A DNA stretch of 40,431 bases from an uncultured Lachnospiraceae bacterium. GTDB lineage: Bacteria; Bacillota; Clostridia; Lachnospirales; Lachnospiraceae. The DNA lies in the NCBI GenBank assembly GCA_910585075.1, contig CAJUED010000035.1:1-40431 (forward strand), read 5' to 3'. The notes under the pieces were generated by a model. The model did no database searches. It was given only the letters and a program-made list of their open reading frames with translations, and had not been told where the DNA came from. Shown one piece after another: positions 22,936 through 30,406 of this stretch (its first letter is position 1; each line of letters opens with the position of its first letter). A program made the position numbers and the translations under genes.

Positions 22936-24822
22936 ATGCCAAACAACAAAAAGAAAGACAGTTTTATAATGCAGGCGGGGATTCTGGCTTCGGCCGGGAT
23001 CATCGTCCGTATTATTGGACTTCTCTATAATACGCCCCTTGTAGCGATTATTGGGGATGAGGGAAACGGATATTATAACAGCGCTTATTACGCCTACAGC
23101 ATTATCCTGCTGATTTCCTCCTACAGCATTCCGTCCGCTGTGTCCAAGGTAATTGCCCAGAGGCTTGCCACAAAAGAATATCGGAACGCGCACAGGATTT
23201 TTCAATGCGCTTTTATTTATGTGCTGGTAGTAGGAAGTATTGCCAGCTTATTTGTGTTTTTCGGAGCCGGACTTTTGGTAGAGATGGAGAGCGCTGTCCT
23301 GCCGCTTAAAATTTTAGCTCCGACTATTTTTTTCAGCGGCATACTTGGAGTTCTGCGGGGATATTTTCAGGCCCATAAAACCATGGTGCAGACCTCCGTC
23401 TCCCAAATCCTTGAGCAGTTAGTCAACGCCGGGGTCAGCATCGGCATGGCATATGTGATGGTTCAGCTGGTGGCGGATCAGGATGCCACAACAAGAGCTT
23501 CCTACGGGGCGGCGGGCGGAACCATAGGCACGGGAGCAGGGGTGCTGGCAGGCCTTTTATTTATGCTGGGCGTGTATGCCTTAAACCGGAAAACAATCAA
23601 AAAAAGAATAGAACGGGATAAACATCAGGAGGATGAGTCTTACAAAGACATCTTTAAAATGATTCTGCTGGTGGTTACGCCCTTTATCATAAGCACAGGC
23701 ATTTACAATATAAATACCTTTCTGGATAACAACATTTATCAGCGGATTATGATGAATGTAAGACATCTGGAGGAGACCCTTGTGGCTACGGATTTGAGTA
23801 CGGTGGCAAAAGGGACAAAGATTTCCAACATACCTATTGCCCTGGCCTCCGCCATGGCAACTGCGCTGATACCGGGAATTTCCAGCGATTTTGTGAAGGG
23901 AGATTTGAAAGGCGTGCGGGGCAAGGTGGCGAAGTCCGTGAAGGTGACCATGTTGATTTCCATTCCCTGCGCCGTAGGGCTTGGAGTGCTCTCGAAGCCG
24001 GTGATGATGGTGATTTTCCATCAGCCCGACACGCTTGAGATTTCCTCCATTTTGCTTTCCTGTATGGCAGTGAGCATTATTTTTTATTCTTTATCTACCC
24101 TGACCCAGGCCATTTTACAGTCCATTGGGCGGATGAAGACGCCGATTTTTAATGCCCTTGCGGCAGTTATTATCCATGCAGGGGTTATGATAGCCATGAT
24201 GCTCTTTATGGATGAAAAGTATAGTCTGTATTATTATGTGTTTGCAACGGTACTGTATGCTCTTATTTTATGCGTTTTGAATCAGATATCAGTGCACCGT
24301 CATCTTCGCTACAGCCAGGAAGTGATCAAAACATTCTTAGGGCCGGTTCTGTCCTCTGTCATTATGGGGGCTGTGGCATACGGGGCCTATCAGGGACTTT
24401 ATTACCTGTGCAAAATTAATATTATCTCTCTGGCGGTGGCGATTATGGCCGGGGCGGCTCTCTATTTTGTATTGGTGATACGTCTGGGAGCTGTGTCAGA
24501 GGAAGAACTGCGGGGAATGCCCAAAGGACATATGCTGATTGCAATCGCCAAAAAAACCGGTATTATGAAAAATAACGCGAACACAAAAAAGAAAAAAGAT
24601 TCCGGGAAAAAGAAGGATTCCGGAAAGAAGAAGAATTCCGGGAAGACGGCAGCGGAAAAGAAAGAAACCGGAGGAAAGGTGCGGAAGAATAAGTCCGGAG
24701 ATTCTTTGAGGGAATCAGGAGTAAAGAAGGACGATTATACTCCGAAAAGAAATTCAAAAATTATCAGCGAAACGTACCGGGATTATGAGGAAACGGACGA
24801 GGATTACTGGCTGGACGACTGA
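22936..24822 (+). CDS. SpoVB-like polysaccharide/lipid flippase (MOP superfamily)
   Basis: The protein has 628 residues and about fourteen hydrophobic helices, beginning QAGILASAGIIVRIIGLLYNTPL, the typical SpoVB/MurJ-like opening with Arg in helix 1. Proteins of this type flip lipid-linked wall or spore-cortex precursors. The transport part ends near residue 535. A hydrophilic tail of about 90 residues follows with three DNA-level 18-bp repeats (24591-24644) coding for KKKDSGK-type units and an acidic end (DYEETDEDYWLDD). The tail is cytoplasmic by charge. The start follows TGGAG at slightly long spacing. In vegetative cells it may move other glycolipids; the substrate is not visible. Confidence 0.88.
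   Translation: MPNNKKKDSFIMQAGILASAGIIVRIIGLLYNTPLVAIIGDEGNGYYNSAYYAYSIILLISSYSIPSAVSKVIAQRLATKEYRNAHRIFQCAFIYVLVVGSIASLFVFFGAGLLVEMESAVLPLKILAPTIFFSGILGVLRGYFQAHKTMVQTSVSQILEQLVNAGVSIGMAYVMVQLVADQDATTRASYGAAGGTIGTGAGVLAGLLFMLGVYALNRKTIKKRIERDKHQEDESYKDIFKMILLVVTPFIISTGIYNINTFLDNNIYQRIMMNVRHLEETLVATDLSTVAKGTKISNIPIALASAMATALIPGISSDFVKGDLKGVRGKVAKSVKVTMLISIPCAVGLGVLSKPVMMVIFHQPDTLEISSILLSCMAVSIIFYSLSTLTQAILQSIGRMKTPIFNALAAVIIHAGVMIAMMLFMDEKYSLYYYVFATVLYALILCVLNQISVHRHLRYSQEVIKTFLGPVLSSVIMGAVAYGAYQGLYYLCKINIISLAVAIMAGAALYFVLVIRLGAVSEEELRGMPKGHMLIAIAKKTGIMKNNANTKKKKDSGKKKDSGKKKNSGKTAAEKKETGGKVRKNKSGDSLRESGVKKDDYTPKRNSKIISETYRDYEETDEDYWLDD
24591..24644 (+). repeat. Three 18-bp tandem repeats in the SpoVB-like tail
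   Basis: Three consecutive 18-bp units contain GATTCCGG(G)AA or a one-base variant. Repeat slippage would add or remove six residues without a frameshift. Confidence 0.6.
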
Positions 24823-24850
24823 ATAATAACAAAAGACTGTATAGAATAGA

Positions 24851-24900
24851 ACCTCCTGGAAATAATAAAAACGTCACATGAGACAATATTTTCAGGAGGT
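24851..24900 (+). promoter_or_regulatory. Hairpin sequestering the ribosome-binding site of the 61-residue gene
   Basis: ACCTCCTGGAAATA (24851-24864) pairs over 14 positions, one a G-U, with TATTTTCAGGAGGT (24887-24900), which contains the ideal AGGAGGT ribosome site 6 nt before the ATG. The loop is 22 nt. If folded, translation should be blocked. Confidence 0.6.
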
Positions 24901-24906
24901 ATAATT

Positions 24907-25092
24907 ATGTCCAATTTATCAGAACTTGATTTACAGAACCTTCGTCATTTAATTGGCGGTTATGATGTAACCCACTGCAAAATGAAAGAATATGCATCCT
25001 GCGCATCCGATACACAGGTAAAGCAGTTCTTTGAAAAAGGGGCTAAGTCAGCAATGGAAAACAAAAATGCACTGATGAAATTCTTGCAGTAG
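24907..25092 (+). CDS. Small coat/ferritin-like helical protein
   Basis: The protein has 61 residues with no signal or membrane segment. It is almost wholly helical by composition: LSELDLQNLRHLIGGYDVTHCKMKEYA, then SCASDTQVKQFFEKGAKSAMENKNALMKFL. The pattern resembles one hairpin of the CotF/ferritin-like coat proteins annotated in Clostridia. It contains two Cys residues. Its neighbour 107 bp downstream is of the same broad type, suggesting a pair. The ribosome site is perfect but lies in a hairpin. Function is inferred; a spore-coat or stationary-phase role is the best guess. Confidence 0.6.
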   Translation: MSNLSELDLQNLRHLIGGYDVTHCKMKEYASCASDTQVKQFFEKGAKSAMENKNALMKFLQ

Positions 25093-25103
25093 GAAAGGAA
25101 AAT

Positions 25104-25186
25104 ATGAAAATCAGAGATTTTCATACAGGAGTTTGTGTCTGCGCGCTGCTTGCCACAAACTCATTTAGGTGCAAAAGCAGCGCAGA
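25104..25186 (+). ncRNA. Intercistronic element copy C: hairpin plus H-type pseudoknot
   Basis: Stem 0 is ATGAAAATC-AGA-GATTTTCAT (25104-25124). Stem 1 is GAGTTTGTG (25129-25137) with CACAAACTC (25154-25162). Stem 2 is GCGCTGCTT (25143-25151, inside the stem 1 loop) with AAGCAGCGC (25175-25183). The order 1-2-1'-2' is a pseudoknot. The GAGGT ribosome site of the next gene starts 4 nt after the element. The 35.2 kb copy has the same layout. Confidence 0.55.
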
Positions 25187-25199
25187 AATGAGGTAAACG

Positions 25200-25460
25200 A
25201 TGGAAATGAATGAAAAAACAATGGTAGCGGATACCCTTACAGGGATCAACGGAGAGCTTGTACGTTTCGGGGAAATGATTGCCCAGACAGAAAATAAAGA
25301 GTTAAAACAGACCTTGAAGCAGTTCAGAAATACCTGCGAGCAGTCTCAGGAGGAACTGTACAAGATTGCAAGGGAAAAATCTTACTATGTGCCTGCGGCA
25401 AAAGCCACACAGGAAGAAGTTGACCATGTAAAGAGCCTGTTTACAAGCGCAACGCTTTAA
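25200..25460 (+). CDS. CotF-like spore coat/ferritin-like protein
   Basis: The protein has 86 residues. The start at 25200 has GAGGT 5 nt upstream. The sequence forms long amphipathic helices (LTGINGELVRFGEMIAQTEN, LKQTLKQFRNTCEQSQEELY) and ends with EKSYYVPAAKATQEEVDHV, the CotF-type signature of small clostridial coat proteins in which helices are followed by a Tyr-x-Pro-A-x-x-A turn. In Bacillus, CotF-type proteins sit in the spore coat. It pairs with the preceding 61-residue gene and ends at a strong terminator, so the two probably form one unit, with the structured element C between them. Confidence 0.7.
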   Translation: MEMNEKTMVADTLTGINGELVRFGEMIAQTENKELKQTLKQFRNTCEQSQEELYKIAREKSYYVPAAKATQEEVDHVKSLFTSATL

Positions 25461-25473
25461 GATGCAAAGAAAA

Positions 25474-25527
25474 TCCCATGGAGATTCGGATTTTTTAAAT
25501 TCCTGAATCGCCATGGGAACTTTTTTT
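25474..25527. terminator. Intrinsic terminator between convergent genes
   Basis: TCCCATGG-a-GATTC pairs with GAATC-g-CCATGGGA, followed by AC and seven T on the plus strand. On the minus strand the stem is followed by TTTTCTTT, so it may also serve the GLUG/LysM gene. Confidence 0.85.
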
Positions 25528-25561
25528 ACCGGCCCCTCATTTCAGGGCACCCTGTGTGCAG

Positions 25562-27862
25562 TTATCCGTACTGCTTTATCATTGGAGAGGAGAGCACAAA
25601 CGCATCCTTTTCCCATTCCTCCCGGGAGGGCACAATCAGAATCGTGCCGGGAAGAAGATAGCCAGGCTCGTCCATACCGTTTATGTGGGCAAGCATTTCC
25701 CAGTTTTTTGGGCGCAGGGTATAGGTATCCGCCAGCTGCCACAGGCTCTCACCGGCACTGACAATGTGGGTTTCTTCCGTGCCGTCAAAGGGATAAAAAC
25801 CGGATTCCACCAGATTGATGAAGGCGCGGGAGGGACGGACATTGGTTCCTTTGGTGGTAAAAACCATCATCCACCGGGCGCGTATGCCTGTCTCCGGGCG
25901 GCCTTCAAGGGGCATGGCTATCATATTGCCCAGCACATGGTCACCTTCCTGCAAATAACCGGACAGACTGGTATCAGGAATGGAGCCTTCCATAAAAATC
26001 CGTCTGCCCTCTAAATATTGTGCCCGAAAAGAATCATGAAAGGGCAGGTTTAAGGAACAGATATCCATATAATAATAGGGCGATACGGTGCCGAAAAGCT
26101 CGTCAAGAAAATACCGGACACGCCACTCGTCCCGGGTATTGGACTCCTTCGCCTCCTTAAGGGCGGCAGGTACATCCGCATCCTTACGCACAATCCAGCA
26201 TTCCATGTCTGCAAATTCTTCCGCGGAATTTTGCAATGTCAGCCTTCCATTAAGTATATAAGACGAAGAAACATCGTCTGACATAAAGGTAGAAGAACCG
26301 CTTTTGGCCGTGGTTCCGGAAGATTGCTTCGCAGTGATATGTAATGCATAAATATCGGCGGAATCCTTTTCGGAAAGGAAAACCTCCTCTATCTGCAAAT
26401 ATTCAGGTAAATAAACGGAAAACGCATCGCACAGATAATAATTATTCTTTTCCGTGGAAACGGCTTTCGGAAGAAGGGGATTTTCCCTGATAGCAAGGGG
26501 CTGCAGACCGCAGATATCAACGGCGGTTTGCAAATCAAATTCCCAACTGTTGCTGATATACTCCTCCTGATAATTCCCATTTTCCCATGCAAGCAGCTCC
26601 TCCTTTGAGAGCTCCATAATGTTTTCATGGCGCATGGTCTCGGCAATGGTGCCCTTTAAATTCACACAGTTTACAATGTGGTGTTCCTCAGTGGGAGCAA
26701 AGCCCATATTGTAGGCGATTGCCATAGGACAGTTGGTGTAGACATAACCGCTCTCGCTGTATTTGGGCGCATTTTCATCAAAGCAGACTTTTCCCAAATT
26801 GGCGCATTCATAGAGATTGCCCCAGCTTAAATCAGCGCAGATGCCTGCGGCCTGGGTGGGCCACAGGGTTCTTGGGTCCTGCCTGTTCTTTACGGTGACG
26901 GTTCCGTAATTGCGGCAGCCTGCGAGAGAATAATGCTTTTGGAGTATCCTGCCGTCCATAGCATTATTTGCGGTATTGTTTGCGGTATGACGGTCAGTAT
27001 TACTTGGAGAGGTCTGCTCGGAGGGCGTTACAAAATCAAAGTTTTCCACCAGTTCCTGAACGGAGCTTGCGGGAGCCTGGTCTTCGGTTCGGTCATCCAA
27101 ACGGGCCACAATTCCTCCGGCATAGCTTTGACCGGTGATATCGCCGTAATTATGGCAATCTGTAATGGCACAAATATCCGGAATTTTCCGTTCACTGCGG
27201 GAGGTGGCGCATAATCCGGCAATTCCCCCGGCGCCATAGCCATCCGTCCAGTGGGTATACTCCATGGTCTGTCCATCCTCTAAGGAAGTGACGAAGGCAT
27301 AATTCCTGCAATCCTGAATCAGACCTACACTGATGGCCGCGATACCGCCTACATAATTACAGCCTGTAACCTGTCCATGGACTTCACAATTCCGGACAGT
27401 TCCACAGTTATAGTAAATCAGTCCGCCGGTATCGGCCCCTTCATAGGGCTCTATGTCCACATCGACCGTCAGATTTTCTACAAGCCCTGTCTTTTCCAGG
27501 AGGAGAAAAAGCTCATGACTAAGGCCGGAGACGGTATGTCCCTGACCGTCAAAATGTCCGGCATAGTATTGAACCCAGCGATGGCGGTTTCCAATCGCAA
27601 CATCCGCATCCAGCACTGCGTCAAGATCTTTATCCACATCCTGAACATACTGTAAAAAGGCGTCAAAATCTTTTGTATTATAAATATGAAAAATACCGTC
27701 TTGGTCCATAGTGGGATAGAGGGACGGATTGGCCTTCAGGGTCTTTTGCCTTTCAGTCAGAATCCCGATAAAGCACAGGCATATGCATAACAGGAATAAA
27801 CTGATTATCTGAAAAAAACGCCGCTTGAAGCTTGTAGTGATTCCTGTCATTTTTATAGCCAT
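25562..27862 (-). CDS. Membrane-anchored GLUG-repeat protein with C-terminal LysM domain
   Basis: The protein has 766 residues. A basic N-terminus and one hydrophobic segment (about 17-34) suggest an anchor or uncleaved signal. Residues about 100-400 hold GLUG-type repeats (HFDGQGHTVSGL, TGGLIYYNCGTVRNCEV, YVGGIAAISVGLIQDCRNY, YAGGIVARL), which build beta-solenoids in surface proteins. A middle part has no clear match. Residues about 697-745 are a LysM domain (HIVSAGESLWQLADTY to LLPGTILIVP), which binds peptidoglycan or related glycans. GLUG with LysM at the far end suggests a wall-associated protein. The start is uncertain: AAGGAG lies only 1 nt before the ATG at 27862, and 13 nt before the next ATG at 27850. 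It follows rqcH on the same strand. Confidence 0.8.
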   Translation of the reverse strand: MAIKMTGITTSFKRRFFQIISLFLLCICLCFIGILTERQKTLKANPSLYPTMDQDGIFHIYNTKDFDAFLQYVQDVDKDLDAVLDADVAIGNRHRWVQYYAGHFDGQGHTVSGLSHELFLLLEKTGLVENLTVDVDIEPYEGADTGGLIYYNCGTVRNCEVHGQVTGCNYVGGIAAISVGLIQDCRNYAFVTSLEDGQTMEYTHWTDGYGAGGIAGLCATSRSERKIPDICAITDCHNYGDITGQSYAGGIVARLDDRTEDQAPASSVQELVENFDFVTPSEQTSPSNTDRHTANNTANNAMDGRILQKHYSLAGCRNYGTVTVKNRQDPRTLWPTQAAGICADLSWGNLYECANLGKVCFDENAPKYSESGYVYTNCPMAIAYNMGFAPTEEHHIVNCVNLKGTIAETMRHENIMELSKEELLAWENGNYQEEYISNSWEFDLQTAVDICGLQPLAIRENPLLPKAVSTEKNNYYLCDAFSVYLPEYLQIEEVFLSEKDSADIYALHITAKQSSGTTAKSGSSTFMSDDVSSSYILNGRLTLQNSAEEFADMECWIVRKDADVPAALKEAKESNTRDEWRVRYFLDELFGTVSPYYYMDICSLNLPFHDSFRAQYLEGRRIFMEGSIPDTSLSGYLQEGDHVLGNMIAMPLEGRPETGIRARWMMVFTTKGTNVRPSRAFINLVESGFYPFDGTEETHIVSAGESLWQLADTYTLRPKNWEMLAHINGMDEPGYLLPGTILIVPSREEWEKDAFVLSSPMIKQYG

Positions 27863-27881
27863 GCTCCTTTCTCAGCGTGCG

Positions 27882-27950
27882 AATCTGTGCAGGGCACAAA
27901 TTTCAGCTGAAGCTGTTTTCCGCTTGTTGAAAGAATGCAATTCTTTCAAC
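27882..27950 (-). repeat. Intercistronic structured element, copy E
   Basis: Read on the minus strand: an 11-bp hairpin GTTGAAAGAAT-TGC-complement (27940-27950 with 27926-27936), then CAGCT-TC-AGCTG, then AATTTGTGC-CCT-GCACAGATT, then CGCACGCTG-GAAAGG. The order and the TTTGTGC core match copies A and B. It lies between the rqcH stop and the ribosome site of the GLUG/LysM gene. Confidence 0.55.
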
Positions 27951-27970
27951 CTTTTGCCATCCTTTTGAAA

Positions 27971-29761
27971 TCAGGATTCCAGCAGGGTAAGGCCTGATAT
28001 ATCGGAGTCGATCATCATGGAATAATTGGTATAGTAAACCACGAATCCGGGCTTGCTTCCATTAGGCTTTTTCACATTTTTCTTTTCAAGATAGTCTATT
28101 TCCACCTTGTCCTGTCCCCGGGCTTTGGAGTAATATGCGGCAAGCCGGGCGGCATCCTCAAAGGTGCTGTCCGGAAGCTGGGCCCCCTCGGTCTTTACAA
28201 CCACATGGGAACCGGGGATTCCTTTTGTATGGAACCACCAGTCGCCTCCGGTGGCAAATTTGAAGGTGAGTTCGTCATTTTGGTAATTATTTTTGCCCAC
28301 ATAAATATGAAAACCGTCCCTGTTGATATAGTGAAAGGGCTTACTGGTAAACTTAACCTTTTTGTTGCCTCCCTTTCGGCGAACATAGCCGCTTTCAATG
28401 AGCTCCTCCTTAATCTGTGCAAGGTCTTCTTCCCGCAGGGCAATATCAAGAGCGGCCTGAACAGATTCCAAGTGGTCGATTTCTTCTTTTACCTGGGCGG
28501 TAAGGGTGGATAAGGCCTCATAGGTTCGCTTAAGCTTTCCGTATTTGTCAAAATACTTTTTGGCATTTTCCGAAGGAGACAGGAGCGGGTCAAGGGGAAT
28601 TGTTATCATTTCACCTGTATAATAATTGAGAGCCTCCATGGATTTGGCGCCGGTTTCCACTTCATATCCGTAGGTGTTTAAAAGTTCCCCGTAAATCCGG
28701 TACTTGTCTTTTTTCTCCGTGTCCTTCATTTGCCGCAGCTGCAGGTCGTATTTTTTTACATTACGCTCTAAGGCGGTCTGGACGATTCTGCGCAGGTCAG
28801 CGGACTTTTGACGGATCCGGGTGACGGTGCTCCTTTCCGCATAATACTGCTCTAACACCCGGCTGATGGAGTCAAAGGCTTTCGTGTGGAATCCGCCTTT
28901 TACGTCACGCTCCCCTTCGGATAACAGACTGTATATACTGAGCGGCAGAGGCGCAAATTCAACGGGCGTGCCGTTTTCATAGGCAATCACCGGCTGAAAG
29001 TCTCCTTCCCGAATCTGCTCCATGATACCGGAAAACGCCTGATAAAGCGCCTCCAACCCTTTTTCTCCCGCAGGCAGGGAGGTGAAAAGAGCGGTTGAGC
29101 AATCTCCATCTACCCCGGCCCTGTGGCAGATTTCCTGGGCCATCACAGGTGAAATCCCGGTGTAATGGCCGTAGAGGGCCTTATATGTGGGCATATTTCC
29201 GGCCGTAAGGGCCGCTCGGAAACTGTCAAAATCCGCTGAGAGAGGATTTTCCTTGTCCTGGGTGTTGGGAACAAAGTAAGGCCGCCCCGGCAGAACCTCC
29301 CGGACGGAGCTGACCATACCGGAGATATGCTTGATACTGTCAATGATCAGGTCATCATCGTTTACAAAGATAATATTGCTGTGTTTGCCCATAATTTCCA
29401 CCACAAGCCGCTTGCGGCACAGGTCGCCCATTTCATTTAAGTGCTCAATGTGGAGATGTATAATCCGTTCGAGCCCCGGCTGGGTGATATCCGTAATCCT
29501 GCCATTTTGAAGATGCTTGCGCAGCAGCATACAAAACCCCGGCGCCGTCATGGGACTGGGTTTGTTTCCCTCCGTAAGATAAACCAGCGGGAGAGAAGCG
29601 CTTGCCGATAGAAGCAGCCGGCGCTGCCCCCCATCTGCGGTTTTTACGGTAAGCAAAAGCTCATCATTTTCAGGCTGGGCAATCTTATAAATCCGACCGC
29701 CGGTCAAAGTATCTTTTAATTCTTTTACAATTGAAGCTATGGTAATTCCATCAAAAGCCAT
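27971..29761 (-). CDS. rqcH: RqcH/NFACT family ribosome quality-control factor
   Basis: The 596-residue protein has the NFACT domain order: NFACT-N opening MAFDGITIASIVKELKDTL, helical middle with coiled coil (about 290-430), and NFACT-R near the end (PFHYINRDGFHIYVGKNNYQND, then WWFHTKGIPGSHVVV). RqcH binds stalled 50S subunits and recruits alanyl-tRNA to tag stuck peptides; older names are FbpA and fibronectin-binding protein. The family's DR motif, needed for tRNA work, appears as E98-R99. The start is preceded by AGGGGA. It is divergent from yicC across 645 bp and upstream of the GLUG/LysM gene, which may be on the same transcript. Confidence 0.94.
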   Translation of the reverse strand: MAFDGITIASIVKELKDTLTGGRIYKIAQPENDELLLTVKTADGGQRRLLLSASASLPLVYLTEGNKPSPMTAPGFCMLLRKHLQNGRITDITQPGLERIIHLHIEHLNEMGDLCRKRLVVEIMGKHSNIIFVNDDDLIIDSIKHISGMVSSVREVLPGRPYFVPNTQDKENPLSADFDSFRAALTAGNMPTYKALYGHYTGISPVMAQEICHRAGVDGDCSTALFTSLPAGEKGLEALYQAFSGIMEQIREGDFQPVIAYENGTPVEFAPLPLSIYSLLSEGERDVKGGFHTKAFDSISRVLEQYYAERSTVTRIRQKSADLRRIVQTALERNVKKYDLQLRQMKDTEKKDKYRIYGELLNTYGYEVETGAKSMEALNYYTGEMITIPLDPLLSPSENAKKYFDKYGKLKRTYEALSTLTAQVKEEIDHLESVQAALDIALREEDLAQIKEELIESGYVRRKGGNKKVKFTSKPFHYINRDGFHIYVGKNNYQNDELTFKFATGGDWWFHTKGIPGSHVVVKTEGAQLPDSTFEDAARLAAYYSKARGQDKVEIDYLEKKNVKKPNGSKPGFVVYYTNYSMMIDSDISGLTLLES

Positions 29762-29872
29762 GTTAATCCCCTGTTCCTGCCTGCGCTCATAAACTGCTGT
29801 GGATATAACAAATGATATAGCAAATGCAGCTTAATGAGCCGGTACAAATTTACTGATGTGTTTTTCTTCCTT

Positions 29873-29901
29873 ATTATATAGCAACTTTTTGCATACCACA
29901 A
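29873..29901 (-). promoter_or_regulatory. Putative promoter of rqcH
   Basis: On the minus strand, TTGTGG (29896-29901) and a perfect TATAAT (29873-29878) are 17 nt apart, about 110 nt before the start codon. Confidence 0.55.
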
Positions 29902-29908
29902 CTTGAAA

Positions 29909-30236
29909 GTAACAGTTCAGTCATGCAAAATTTGATATACAAAATGACGTTGGGAGCTTGCTCACATAAGGCATTTTGTATATCGAATTTTATAGGGCGG
30001 ACGCCCGACATGAAATAAGTTGTCGGAAATACTCTAAGCGGGTGGTCAAAAATGTTCAAACCGACAACTTATGAATGGCATGGCTGAACAGTTCGTAACT
30101 ATTCAGCCTTCGGCTTCATAGTTACGAAATCCGGCCCATTTAAAGTTTGCCTTCGTCAAAGGGGCCGGATTTTTGAGGCCGCCATGCTTTCTTACGGACT
30201 TTGCAGCAAGTGCAAAGTCCTGGGCTGAACTGTTAC
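29909..30236. repeat. Composite inverted-repeat element R3
   Basis: GTAACAGTTCAGTC at the left end and the complement of GGGCTGAACTGTTAC at the right end form terminal inverted repeats. Inside are five palindromes: 20 bp (29927-29946 with 29972-29991, one G-U), GGGCG/CGCCC (29995-30006), 12 bp perfect (30015-30026 with 30061-30072), 11 bp perfect (30092-30102 with 30118-30128) and 10 bp perfect (30196-30205 with 30211-30220). No ORF with coding character is present. It fills most of the 645-bp gap between rqcH and yicC. Confidence 0.6.
30127..30174 (+). terminator. Intrinsic terminator-like hairpin inside element R3
   Basis: AAATCCGGCCC pairs with GGGCCGGATTT, followed by TT. It is a stem of 11 bp with a 24-nt loop. 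It would stop any transcript passing through R3 toward yicC. Confidence 0.6.
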
Positions 30237-30266
30237 AACTGTTACCTTGAAAAATATCGGATAATC

Positions 30267-30295
30267 TTGACGATTGCAGACGGTTCGCCTATAAT
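30267..30295 (+). promoter_or_regulatory. Promoter of the yicC-remA-gmk-rpoZ operon
   Basis: TTGACG at 30267-30272 and TATAAT at 30290-30295 are 17 nt apart, near consensus. The leader of about 105 nt holds GCAGG-TAAG-CCTGC and GTATATAC/GTGTATAT hairpins before the yicC start. Confidence 0.7.
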
Positions 30296-30406
30296 GTAAA
30301 AAAGATAAATAATAGCCGGGGCGGATTGCAGGTAAGCCTGCGTCCACGCAGTATATACTTATGTGTATATTAGAGCTGCAGGCTGTTGGAAGCATGAGGG
30401 ATTCGT

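Noticed and set aside
25556..26014. 152-codon plus-strand frame
   Set aside because: Antisense to the LysM end of the minus-strand GLUG/LysM gene; no own signals.
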